Shown one piece after another: positions 1-5,352 of a stretch of 6,426 bases of DNA. The DNA lies in NCBI GenBank assembly GCA_002684755.1, contig NYVS01000037.1:1-6426 (forward strand), read 5' to 3'. Source of the DNA: Phycisphaerae bacterium (GTDB taxonomy: Bacteria; Planctomycetota; Phycisphaerae; Phycisphaerales; SM1A02). The stretch's first letter is position 1; every line of letters starts with the position of its first letter. The position numbers and the translations under genes are program-made. The notes beneath the pieces were generated by a model, which made no database searches, had not been told where the DNA came from, and worked only from the letters and a program-made list of their open reading frames with translations.

Positions 1-1
1 C

Positions 2-1090
2 GACGTCCTGAGCCTGGCGTTCATCCGGCATCTCGTCATCGACGAGGGCGATCGGATGCTCGACATGGGGTTCCTGCCGCAGATCAAGACGATCCTCGAA
101 CGCATGCCGGAAGACCGTCAGATGGCGTTCTTCAGCGCGACGATGCCGCCGGCGATGGAGAGTCTCGCCCGCACCTTCCTCCGGGAACCCCAGCGGGTCG
201 AGATCGGCCGGCACACCCGGGTCGCCGCGAACGTCGGCAACAAGCTGTTCGAGATCGACGACGTCCTGAAGGTCGCGCTCCTGCTGCATCTGGTGGTCGA
301 GGAGAAGCGACGCGGGGTGATCATCTTCTGCCGGCCCCGCCGTCGGGCGGGCTGGGTCGACGCCGCGTTCCGGAACCACGGCATCTCGGTGGGCCTCATC
401 CACGGGGACAAGAGCCAGAACCAGCGGATGCGGGCGCTCGAGCAGTTCACCGAGGGCTCGAACGCGGTGCTCGTCGCGACGGACGTCGCGGCTCGCGGCC
501 TGCACATTCCAGCCGTCCGCACCGTGGTGAACTACGACCTGCCGCTCGCGGCGGAGGAGTGGGTGCATCGCGTCGGCCGTGCGGGTCACGGCGGTGGTTT
601 CGCCGAGTCGTTCACGTTCATCTCACCGCCCGATCACGTCCGCTGGCGGAAGATCGCGAAGATCGTCGGGCAGCGTCTGGAGCCCGATGCGGTTCCGAAC
701 ATCGAGAAGTACATCCGACCCCAGGATCTCACGCGGCTTGATCGCCTGCGATCGGGCGAACGGGCGTCGCGGTTCGATCCCTTCCGAACGGATCGAAGCG
801 GTCGTCGCGGCGGCGAACCGTCGCGGGCCGATCGGGATCTGATCCGTCAGCTCTCGGAGGAGGAGAAGACCGAGGACGGCAAGCGAGGTGATCGGAAGTC
901 CGGCAAGCGAAGCGGCAAGAGCGGCGGTCCGAAGGAGAAGTCGGAGGGCGCCGGCGGTGGGAAGCAGGCCGCCCGTCGAAAGAAGGCGAGATCCGGAGAT
1001 CGGATCGGTCACGGCGGTCGCCGGAAGGGCGCCTCGAAGCCGGTGTCGCGCGACGAAAAGCCGGGCGGCGGCGTCAAGCGACCCAAATGA
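2..1090 (+). CDS. DEAD-box ATP-dependent RNA helicase, RhlE/RhlB type, 5'-truncated by the window edge
   Basis: The reading frame is open from base 2, so the gene begins outside the window; the ATG at 56 is internal. The visible part starts just before motif II, written VIDEGD (bases 35-52) where the family has DEAD. Then come motif III SAT (residues 27-29 counted from the ATG at 56), the RecA-like domain 2 with IHGDKSQ (115-121), motif V ATDVAARGLHIP (141-152) and motif VI HRVGRAGH (171-178). The ARGLHIP form is also found in RhlB. The Q motif and Walker A lie upstream and cannot be judged. After about residue 222 the protein becomes a basic tail of roughly 120 residues rich in Lys, Arg, Gly and Ser, which probably binds RNA. 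Such helicases unwind short duplexes during ribosome assembly, RNA decay or cold adaptation. Two motif positions are non-canonical: Gly in DEAD, and His for the final Arg of motif VI. The family call is very secure; the subfamily and catalytic competence are not. Confidence 0.95.
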   Translation, partial: DVLSLAFIRHLVIDEGDRMLDMGFLPQIKTILERMPEDRQMAFFSATMPPAMESLARTFLREPQRVEIGRHTRVAANVGNKLFEIDDVLKVALLLHLVVEEKRRGVIIFCRPRRRAGWVDAAFRNHGISVGLIHGDKSQNQRMRALEQFTEGSNAVLVATDVAARGLHIPAVRTVVNYDLPLAAEEWVHRVGRAGHGGGFAESFTFISPPDHVRWRKIAKIVGQRLEPDAVPNIEKYIRPQDLTRLDRLRSGERASRFDPFRTDRSGRRGGEPSRADRDLIRQLSEEEKTEDGKRGDRKSGKRSGKSGGPKEKSEGAGGGKQAARRKKARSGDRIGHGGRRKGASKPVSRDEKPGGGVKRPK

Positions 1091-1093
1091 GAT

Positions 1094-1119
1094 TCCAGTC
1101 AGGGACTCCAGTCAGCGAC
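1094..1119. repeat. Two-copy 13-bp tandem repeat in the convergent helicase/mtfA gap
   Basis: The units at 1094-1106 and 1107-1119 match at 12 of 13 positions (TCCAGTCAGGGAC and TCCAGTCAGCGAC). They fill most of the 42 bp between the two convergent stop codons. An inverted repeat GTCAGG (1098-1103) / CCTGAC (1125-1130) overlaps them and could help to end transcription, but there is no T-tract on either strand. It may be no more than a local duplication. Confidence 0.6.
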
Positions 1120-1132
1120 CGGGACCTGACGC

Positions 1133-1882
1133 TCAGCCACCACCGAAGGCGTAGCCGTAGTACTCCGAGAACACCTCCCAGAGCTCGGGATGGTGGTCGT
1201 GGAGCACGTGCGGCTGTTCGAAGAAGTGTTCGGTGACCACCGCGAAGAACTCGCCGGGATTCGTCGCGCCGTAGGGATCGATGGCGCCGTGCACGCCATC
1301 TTCCAGCCGGGCGCGGAGTGATTCGTATTCGGACTGGCAGGTCTCGACCCAGACGTCGTGGAGTCCCTTCCGCATCGGCGGCGTGCCGTTCACGGTGCCG
1401 TTGAGCATGTCGAGGGCGTGGGCGAATTCGTGGAGCACCACGTTGCGGGTCCCGATCCGCTGCGAGGCATGGATCGAGTCCGACCAGCTCAGGATGATCG
1501 GCCCGTTGAATCGCGCCTGGCCGAGGATCGGCGTCTCGCCCGCCACGATCCCGTTGCCCACGTGGGACTCGGGGATCACGACGCCGGCCGGATAGACGAT
1601 GACGCTGGTCACGGCCTCGAAGAGCGTGGCGTCGTTCTCGAGGACCAGCAGGCACGCGTTCGCCGCGATGAGGATCCGTTTTCGTTCGTCGAGATCGAGT
1701 CCGCCGCAGCCCTCCCAATCCGTCTCGGCGACGAAGATCCGGGCCTTGTCCTCGAGTTTCCTGCGCTGGGCCGGGCCGAGCATGCGGTAGTGGACCATGT
1801 GTTCCTGCAGCGTTCGCCGCCAGATCGCGGGGATCGGATCGGCGAGCAGGCGTCGGCGTCTTCGTCGTCGGAGGAACCACAT
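1133..1882 (-). CDS. mtfA: MtfA-type zinc metallopeptidase (peptidase family M90, Mlc titration factor A homologue)
   Basis: This 249-residue protein is close to the length of E. coli MtfA. The zinc-binding helix HEFAH is at residues 151-155 (His151 and His155 as ligands, Glu152 as the catalytic base). The third ligand is expected to be Glu211 in NPGEFF, within YGATNPGEFFAV, the usual MtfA second motif. Upstream the sequence also follows the family: an Arg-rich start (RRRRRRR, residues 5-11), the RIF...E..WEG..GL block (48-62), and VIVYP (94-98). In E. coli MtfA is a cytosolic aminopeptidase that binds the glucose repressor Mlc and so affects ptsG expression; no Mlc homologue is visible here, so the partner in this organism is unknown. 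The ATG at 1882 keeps the complete family N-terminus but has no ribosome binding site. The gene diverges from the membrane protein at 1942 and converges on the helicase gene. Confidence 0.93.
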   Translation of the reverse strand: MWFLRRRRRRRLLADPIPAIWRRTLQEHMVHYRMLGPAQRRKLEDKARIFVAETDWEGCGGLDLDERKRILIAANACLLVLENDATLFEAVTSVIVYPAGVVIPESHVGNGIVAGETPILGQARFNGPIILSWSDSIHASQRIGTRNVVLHEFAHALDMLNGTVNGTPPMRKGLHDVWVETCQSEYESLRARLEDGVHGAIDPYGATNPGEFFAVVTEHFFEQPHVLHDHHPELWEVFSEYYGYAFGGG

Positions 1883-1941
1883 GGTCGTGACAGGGTAGGA
1901 CGAGGCGACGCCTGCGTGTCGACCGCGGTTACCCTCCGCCG
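1883..1941. promoter_or_regulatory. Short divergent intergenic region with possible leaderless promoters
   Basis: Only 59 bp separate the start codons of mtfA (-) and the membrane protein (+), so both promoters must lie here or inside the neighbouring gene. Each side carries a TACCCT hexamer that could act as a -10 element: minus strand 1897-1892, 9 nt before the mtfA ATG, and plus strand 1930-1935, 6 nt before the ATG at 1942. Neither gene has a Shine-Dalgarno sequence. If these hexamers are used, the transcripts would have almost no leader. No convincing -35 box is visible at 17 bp, so this is tentative. Confidence 0.3.
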
Positions 1942-2598
1942 ATGCGGTCCAGCGATTCCAACCCGATCGAACCGGAACCTCGTCCGATCCGGCGGCGTCG
2001 ACTCGGCGGGGTCGTCGTGGCGAGCCTGGTGCTGGCGTCGATCACGATCCCGATGCTCACCCTGTTGATCCTGTTCCGACTCGAGGGCGAAGGCGCTTCG
2101 AGCGATCTTCGAGCCGCGGGTGGATCGTTGTGGTGGTGCGGCGAGGAGCTTCGTCCCGGATCGCAGTGGGCGTGTCTCGCCGACTACGGCATGCCGCTGG
2201 TCGAGACGCCGCCCGCGGGCGAGCCGTCGCTCCGTCCGCCGCCCGACTGGATGCCATGGCCCGAGGATGCGGCGGGCGTTCGTCGCATCGCGGGTTTCTC
2301 GGTCGGTTGGCCGGTGCCCTGGGTCGGGATGACCTGGCGACGCGCCGAGGGTGGTTCCGGATGGCCGCCCTTTCCATACGACGACGAGAACGGCTCGCAG
2401 ATCGATTCGGCCGCGAAACGACTGCTTCGTCTGGACTCCACCGGTCACCTCTTCTTCGATGACGCCGGTCTGCTGCTGAACGTGGTCTTCTGGACGTTCG
2501 TCTGGTTCCTGGTCGTGGTGGTCGTGCAGTGGTGGTTCGGCCCGCCGTCCGGTGAACGAGGCGCGGGATCGAACGTGGCCGATAGACTGCCGTCGTGA
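1942..2598 (+). CDS. Hypothetical protein with two transmembrane helices and a large extracytoplasmic loop
   Basis: I do not recognise a family for this 218-residue protein. It has a basic cytoplasmic start (RRRR at 17-20), a hydrophobic helix at about 21-46, a Trp/Pro/Gly-rich middle of about 130 residues, and a second hydrophobic helix at about 175-199 (WFLVVVVVQWW at 187-198) followed by a short polar tail. The basic residues predict both termini inside and the middle outside the membrane. That loop contains two cysteines (WWCG near 66 and WACL near 78) that could form a disulfide. The ATG at 1942 is the only reasonable start: no ATG, GTG or TTG lies in frame in the short space upstream, and the next Met (38) is inside the first helix. 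The glycosyltransferase gene follows 61 nt downstream on the same strand and may be co-transcribed. Cytochrome- or sortase-like motifs are not apparent. The ORF is very likely real because of its strong membrane pattern; its function is unknown. Confidence 0.8.
   Translation: MRSSDSNPIEPEPRPIRRRRLGGVVVASLVLASITIPMLTLLILFRLEGEGASSDLRAAGGSLWWCGEELRPGSQWACLADYGMPLVETPPAGEPSLRPPPDWMPWPEDAAGVRRIAGFSVGWPVPWVGMTWRRAEGGSGWPPFPYDDENGSQIDSAAKRLLRLDSTGHLFFDDAGLLLNVVFWTFVWFLVVVVVQWWFGPPSGERGAGSNVADRLPS
2583..2588 (+). promoter_or_regulatory. Possible -10 element TAGACT before the glycosyltransferase gene
   Basis: TAGACT (as part of TAGACTGC) lies at the end of the preceding gene, 71 nt before the glycosyltransferase ATG. 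The same octamer occurs on the minus strand upstream of the ferredoxin gene (5756-5749). No good -35 box is visible 17 bp upstream. It could give the glycosyltransferase its own promoter, but co-transcription with the upstream gene is equally possible. Confidence 0.2.
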
Positions 2599-2646
2599 AC
2601 GAGTCACCTCGAAGCCGTGGTCGTGCCGCCGTGACCCGACCGAATC

Positions 2647-2650
2647 GGAG
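2647..2650 (+). promoter_or_regulatory. Ribosome binding site that fixes the glycosyltransferase start
   Basis: GGAG ends 9 nt before the ATG at 2660. This site, and the fact that residues upstream of 2660 look unlike protein of this family, support 2660 over the more distant ATG at 2552, which would overlap the preceding gene. Confidence 0.6.
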
Positions 2651-2659
2651 ACGCCGCGG

Positions 2660-3532
2660 ATGAAGATCAGCGCGTGCGCATTCATCAATCGAGGCATGTC
2701 CCTCGGCTACCCGTTCATCGAGAGCATTCGGTCCGCCCTCCATCTCGTGGATGAATTCGTGATCGCGGTGGGACCCGAGCCGGATGGCACCCGGGAGCGG
2801 ATCGAAGCCATCGGCGACGACCGGATCCGGATCATCGACACCACCTGGGCACCTGACGCGCCGAAGGGGTTCGTCTACAGCCAGCAGACGATGCTCGCCC
2901 TCTACAACTGCACGGGTCGATGGGTCCTGAGCCTTCAGGGTGACGAAGCCATTCACGAGAAGGACTGCCCCGGACTCCGCGATCTGGTGATTCGCGCCGA
3001 TGCCGATGGTCGGGCCGACGCGATCTCGATGCCGTACCACCACTTCTACGGCCGAGCCGATCTCGTGGCGACCGGCCCGAGGTGGTATCGACGGGAGGCG
3101 CGACTGGTCCGCATGGCGGATCGACGGGTCATCGTCCCCTCGGACGCCCAGTACCTCGTGAACATCTCCGGCCGGCGAAGACTCTCCTATCTGAAGGCCG
3201 TGGAATCCGAGGCCCGGATCTATCACTACGGCTGGGCTCGAAGTCTCGAGAGCCACGTCCGGAAGATCGAGAGCACCGCGGAGTTCTGGCAGGAGCCACC
3301 ACGTCGCGCGAGTCCCTACGAAACGATGGATCCGTCGATTCTGGAACCGTTCACCGGCACGCATCCGGCGGAGATGGCCCCGTGGATCGCGGAATCGGCC
3401 AATCGCGACTTCGAACCGGATCCGGATTTCAAGCCGTCTCGCAAGGACCGTCGGTATCGCCTGAAGGGGATGCTCGAACGGATCACCGGACGCGATCTCT
3501 CGACCACGCACGTTCGTCCGATCCGACTGTGA
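2660..3532 (+). CDS. Glycosyltransferase, GT2-like (GT-A fold)
   Basis: This 290-residue protein begins with MKISACAFINRG, followed by YPFIESIRSAL (residues 17-27) and VDEFVIAVGPEPDGT (30-44). That is the usual opening of a nucleotide-sugar-binding Rossmann-like half, with a beta strand leading into a loop with an acidic residue. LQGDEAIHE (92-100) sits where GT2 enzymes carry the metal-binding acidic motif, with Asp95 and Glu96 as candidates. YHYGWAR (188-194) is a recurrent motif in this GT2 branch. There is no transmembrane segment, so it should be cytosolic or loosely attached to the membrane. The C-terminal about 90 residues are polar and basic (FKPSRKDRRYRLKG, 257-270). The donor and acceptor sugars cannot be told from sequence. 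It lies 61 nt after the membrane-protein gene, with no other polysaccharide gene in view, so it is a stand-alone enzyme here. The fold is well supported; the exact activity is unknown. Confidence 0.85.
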   Translation: MKISACAFINRGMSLGYPFIESIRSALHLVDEFVIAVGPEPDGTRERIEAIGDDRIRIIDTTWAPDAPKGFVYSQQTMLALYNCTGRWVLSLQGDEAIHEKDCPGLRDLVIRADADGRADAISMPYHHFYGRADLVATGPRWYRREARLVRMADRRVIVPSDAQYLVNISGRRRLSYLKAVESEARIYHYGWARSLESHVRKIESTAEFWQEPPRRASPYETMDPSILEPFTGTHPAEMAPWIAESANRDFEPDPDFKPSRKDRRYRLKGMLERITGRDLSTTHVRPIRL

Positions 3533-3545
3533 TGATGGTCCCGTG

Positions 3546-3566
3546 GCGGGCCGCGACTCAGCCCGC
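3546..3566. terminator. Weak hairpin in the convergent gap, possibly bidirectional
   Basis: GCGGGC (3546-3551) pairs with GCCCGC (3561-3566) around a 9-nt loop. It lies 14 nt after the glycosyltransferase stop and overlaps the stop codon of the facing membrane gene. There is no T-tract on either side, and GCCCGCGGGC at 3561-3570 is itself a palindrome that would compete. It is recorded only because it is the sole candidate terminator between two convergent units. Confidence 0.2.
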
Positions 3567-3806
3567 GGGCAGCAGGGGCACGATGCCCTGGACCACGATG
3601 AACACCGCGGCCGCCAGTCCGAGGAACGCGAGCAGGACCTGCACGGTCATGCCGACGACCTCCCGCCAGTAACGACGAAGGTCGCCCACTCGGACCGCCT
3701 TGTACATCATGGAGATCCCGAAGATCAGGATCGGCAGAAGCCAGAGCCAACTGGCCTGCACGCCGGGGAGTGGTTCGAGAAGAGGGGTCCAGCCGAATCC
3801 GATCAT
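3558..3806 (-). CDS. Small two-helix membrane protein, second gene of a coupled pair
   Basis: This is an 82-residue protein. A hydrophobic helix at about 19-36 (SWLWLLPILIFGISMMYK) is followed by a charged link, KAVRVGDLRRYWREV (36-50), and a second helix at about 51-75. The Arg-rich link predicts that it faces the cytoplasm, so both termini would lie outside. The start ATG at 3806 is preceded by a strong AGGAG (minus strand 3818-3813) at 6 nt spacing, and it overlaps the stop of the upstream gene as ATGA (3806-3803), which indicates translational coupling. A longer reading of the same frame from 4163 is only antisense-like Arg/Pro noise across the upstream gene. The MYKAVRV...RYWREV pattern reminds me of small conserved planctomycetal proteins, but I cannot name a family. 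Its role is unknown; a complex with the upstream membrane protein is a reasonable inference. Confidence 0.85.
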   Translation of the reverse strand: MIGFGWTPLLEPLPGVQASWLWLLPILIFGISMMYKAVRVGDLRRYWREVVGMTVQVLLAFLGLAAAVFIVVQGIVPLLPAG

Positions 3807-4336
3807 CGGTCGCCTCCTCGTCGATCCGCCACGGGGCGTCTTCCGGCATCGAGGGCGACCGCGAAGTTCATCAGGCCGGCGAGAGCGCAGAAGAGCGTTC
3901 CGAAGTCGGCGTTGTGCCCGATCGCGGTGTGGCGGTACGCGGACCCGGTCGACTGGTCGTGGAGGGTGATCTCGATCCGGTCCTCGGGGGCCGAACCACG
4001 GATGACGGCGGCATCGAGGGCGGCGAAGCCGAAGGCGATCGGGCCGGCACCGGCCTGGGCGATGAACCAGAGGTTCCGCTTCCCGCCCTGGGCGGGGTTG
4101 GTGTAGGCGGGATCCCAGGATCGAACGCTCCCGAGGCCGCCGACCAGCAGGCCGGTGATCCACAGCACGAGAAACCCCGAAAGGATGCGTCCGCCGCGTC
4201 CCCGTTCACCCACGGAGAAGTGCCCGAGCCCGGGAAGAAGGAGTCCGAGAACGAATGCAGTCCATCTGAACGGCACAGATCCACCTTCGATGGGGGGGCG
4301 GGAGCGGGTCGAGGCTGGCGCAGCGTTCGAAGACAT
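3803..4336 (-). CDS. Four-helix membrane protein, resembles the DUF6677 family of planctomycetes
   Basis: This 177-residue protein has hydrophobic segments at about 23-43, 48-69, 89-112 and 145-165. Notable motifs are LLLPGLGHFSVGERGRG (32-48), which resembles the PGxGHxYxG turn seen in small bacterial membrane domains, WFIAQAGAGP (90-99), and GTLFCALAGLMNFAVALDA (146-164). Together these look like DUF6677, a planctomycetal family of unknown function; this is from memory and needs a profile search. A polar stretch between helices 3 and 4 (about 113-143, acidic and His-containing) may form a soluble loop. The ATG at 4336 was chosen because the sequence becomes membrane-protein-like only after it. 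The longer frame back to 4867 is an antisense shadow of the divergent gene. The Shine-Dalgarno is weak (GGA about 8 nt upstream). Its stop overlaps the start of the 82-residue gene by 4 nt, so the two are expressed together. Confidence 0.85.
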   Translation of the reverse strand: MSSNAAPASTRSRPPIEGGSVPFRWTAFVLGLLLPGLGHFSVGERGRGGRILSGFLVLWITGLLVGGLGSVRSWDPAYTNPAQGGKRNLWFIAQAGAGPIAFGFAALDAAVIRGSAPEDRIEITLHDQSTGSAYRHTAIGHNADFGTLFCALAGLMNFAVALDAGRRPVADRRGGDR

Positions 4337-4427
4337 CCGATTCCAACTGGTGAGCGACGAATCGAGTGAGGACCACCACCGGTGATCCTCGGGAGCCAGT
4401 GTATCCAGTAGTCCGGGAGCCGAGCCG
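4337..4427. promoter_or_regulatory. Divergent promoter region between the membrane pair and the small DRR-motif gene
   Basis: This 91-bp gap must contain promoters for both directions. On the minus strand TACACT (4403-4398) is a possible -10 box giving a leader of about 55 nt; its -35 is poor. On the plus strand no clear -10 is seen, but GGGAG (4415-4419) is a good ribosome binding site 8 nt before the ATG at 4428. A short direct repeat CCAGT-GTAT-CCAGT spans 4396-4409 and could be a protein-binding site. Confidence 0.4.
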
Positions 4428-4841
4428 ATGACCAACCCTGAACAGAACCACGAATTCGATCCCACCGATACCGGGAGCGTCGTCGATCGTCGCACCGGCG
4501 TCGACCGCCGTGCCGGAGAGTCGGGAACCAATCTCGAGCGACGTCGTGGTCCGGGCCGTCGACTGACGGACTGGGTCCGAACCGCCGAGGAAGGTGAGAT
4601 GACGCAGGAGCAGCAGATGTTCCTGCACGCCATCGACACCTTCAAGCGGGTGAACGAAGTCAGCTTTCCGACCTGGACCGACGTGCTCGAAGTGGTTCGC
4701 CGCCTCGGGTATCGCAAGACGATGTCGAGCGAATTGAACCTCGATTCGCGCATCGAGGACTGGCAGGAGCCCTCGGACGCCTCGAGTGGCGTGGATCGCG
4801 ACGAAGAAGAGGCACCGAACCGGTACCGCAAGGCCGGTTGA
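4428..4841 (+). CDS. Small soluble hypothetical protein with duplicated [DE]RR-x-G-xx-RR motif and possible winged-helix segment
   Basis: This is a 137-residue hydrophilic protein with no signal or membrane segment. Two copies of an Arg-rich motif lie close together: DRRTGVDRR (residues 20-28) and ERRRGPGRR (37-45). After a short linker, residues about 58-97 (MTQEQQMFLHAIDTF, then SFPTWTDVLEVVRRLGYRK) look like a short helical domain. Its pattern of one helix, a Pro-Thr turn, a second helix and LGY resembles the N-terminal winged-helix of LexA-type repressors. I infer possible nucleic-acid or nucleoid binding from this, not more. The C-terminus (107-131) is acidic. The start ATG at 4428 has GGGAG at 8 nt spacing. 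The gene diverges from the membrane-protein pair and is followed by a long non-coding gap, so it seems to be a single-gene transcript. I do not recognise a named family. Confidence 0.78.
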   Translation: MTNPEQNHEFDPTDTGSVVDRRTGVDRRAGESGTNLERRRGPGRRLTDWVRTAEEGEMTQEQQMFLHAIDTFKRVNEVSFPTWTDVLEVVRRLGYRKTMSSELNLDSRIEDWQEPSDASSGVDRDEEEAPNRYRKAG

Positions 4842-4932
4842 ATTCGGCGACGATCACCGCCTCGCACCGCGATGCTTCGACGTCGGAAACGACATTGGAC
4901 GTCCCTGAGTCACCTCTACGGGTGAAACAGGG

Positions 4933-4962
4933 GCGTTCTCGTTCAACGACGCTGGAGAACGC
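4933..4962. repeat. 8-bp perfect inverted repeat, 14-nt spacer
   Basis: GCGTTCTC (4933-4940) and GAGAACGC (4955-4962) are exact reverse complements. The spacer is 14 nt, the same as in the inverted repeat at 5282-5311, and the two dyads share the GCGTTC/GAACGC core in opposite arrangement. It could be an RNA hairpin or a protein-binding dyad. Confidence 0.7.
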
Positions 4963-5141
4963 ATCGGCGGGCACGATCCGGCAGAGGTCGGTCGCACGGG
5001 TGATTCCCGTTCGTGACGGATCCTCGTTCCTCGCATGTTTCGAGTCGAGAACACCGGAGGTCGATGCGGATCCTCGGCGTGAGCGCAACGGCCACCCCGG
5101 ATTTCGAAGAAAATTCCGATTTTTCCATTCGAGCGGAACGT

Positions 5142-5175
5142 GATCGCGCGTTTCGTTCGGCGAAGTGCGCAGATC
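5142..5175 (+). repeat. 14-bp near-continuous hairpin with a TTCGG loop
   Basis: The arms at 5142-5155 and 5161-5175 pair at 14 positions with one bulged A (5171) and a 5-nt loop (5156-5160). Two of the pairs are G-U wobbles that form only in plus-strand RNA; on the minus strand they would be mismatches. This favours a plus-strand transcript, if it is transcribed. Confidence 0.6.
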
Positions 5176-5232
5176 GTCCTTCCGCTTCAACGCGGTTCGT
5201 TTCGATCTCGTCCGGCATCGAGCGCGGGTCGG

Positions 5233-5275
5233 CCGGTCGGTGATCGTGCCCGCGAAGCGCGCCCGATCACCCCGG
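5233..5275. repeat. 12-bp interrupted inverted repeat
   Basis: CCGG-TC-GGTGATCG (5233-5246) pairs with CGATCACC-CCGG (5264-5275); the central 8 bp are perfect, and a 2-nt bulge separates the outer 4 bp. The 17-nt interior is GC-rich and can pair further with itself. There is no T-tract on either side, so it is not a typical terminator. Confidence 0.65.
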
Positions 5276-5281
5276 CGGGAT

Positions 5282-5311
5282 CGAACGCATGGATGCATCA
5301 CGGTGCGTTCG
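5282..5311. repeat. 8-bp perfect inverted repeat enclosing a GATGCATC palindrome
   Basis: CGAACGCA (5282-5289) and TGCGTTCG (5304-5311) are exact reverse complements with a 14-nt spacer; the spacer itself contains the 8-bp palindrome GATGCATC (5292-5299). The nested symmetry could suit a dimeric DNA-binding protein, or could be an RNA hairpin. Confidence 0.65.
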
Positions 5312-5316
5312 GCGCC

Positions 5317-5338
5317 GCGATCTCGAGTCGTCGATCGC
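5317..5338. repeat. 6-bp inverted repeat
   Basis: GCGATC (5317-5322) pairs with GATCGC (5333-5338) around 10 nt. On its own it is unremarkable; it is listed because it lies directly between two stronger inverted repeats. Confidence 0.45.
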
Positions 5339-5352
5339 ACATCGGTTCCGAT

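Noticed and set aside
56..58. ATG at 56 as the helicase start
   Set aside because: The frame is open to base 2 and encodes motif II and the preceding strand, so this Met is internal.
2552..2659. Extra 36 residues at the start of the glycosyltransferase from the ATG at 2552
   Set aside because: They overlap the preceding gene, do not resemble the family, and the ATG at 2660 has a GGAG at good spacing and the usual family N-terminus.
2057..3511. Long minus-strand open frame of 484 codons
   Set aside because: It is antisense to the membrane-protein and glycosyltransferase genes, is Arg/Pro/Ser-rich with no motif or ribosome binding site, and is typical of GC-rich shadow frames.
3546..3570. Strong bidirectional terminator
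   Set aside because: The stem is only 6 bp without T-tracts and overlaps a competing palindrome and the stop codon of a gene; it is kept only as a low-confidence feature.
4337..4867. N-terminal extension of the four-helix membrane protein back to 4867
   Set aside because: The extension is antisense to the 137-residue gene and Ser/Arg-rich, and protein-like sequence starts only at the ATG at 4336.
4838..5243. Short open frames in the 584-bp gap (for example 4838-5143, 4943-5218 and 5013-5243)
   Set aside because: They have TTG or unsupported starts, no ribosome binding site and random-looking composition, and they overlap one another in several frames.
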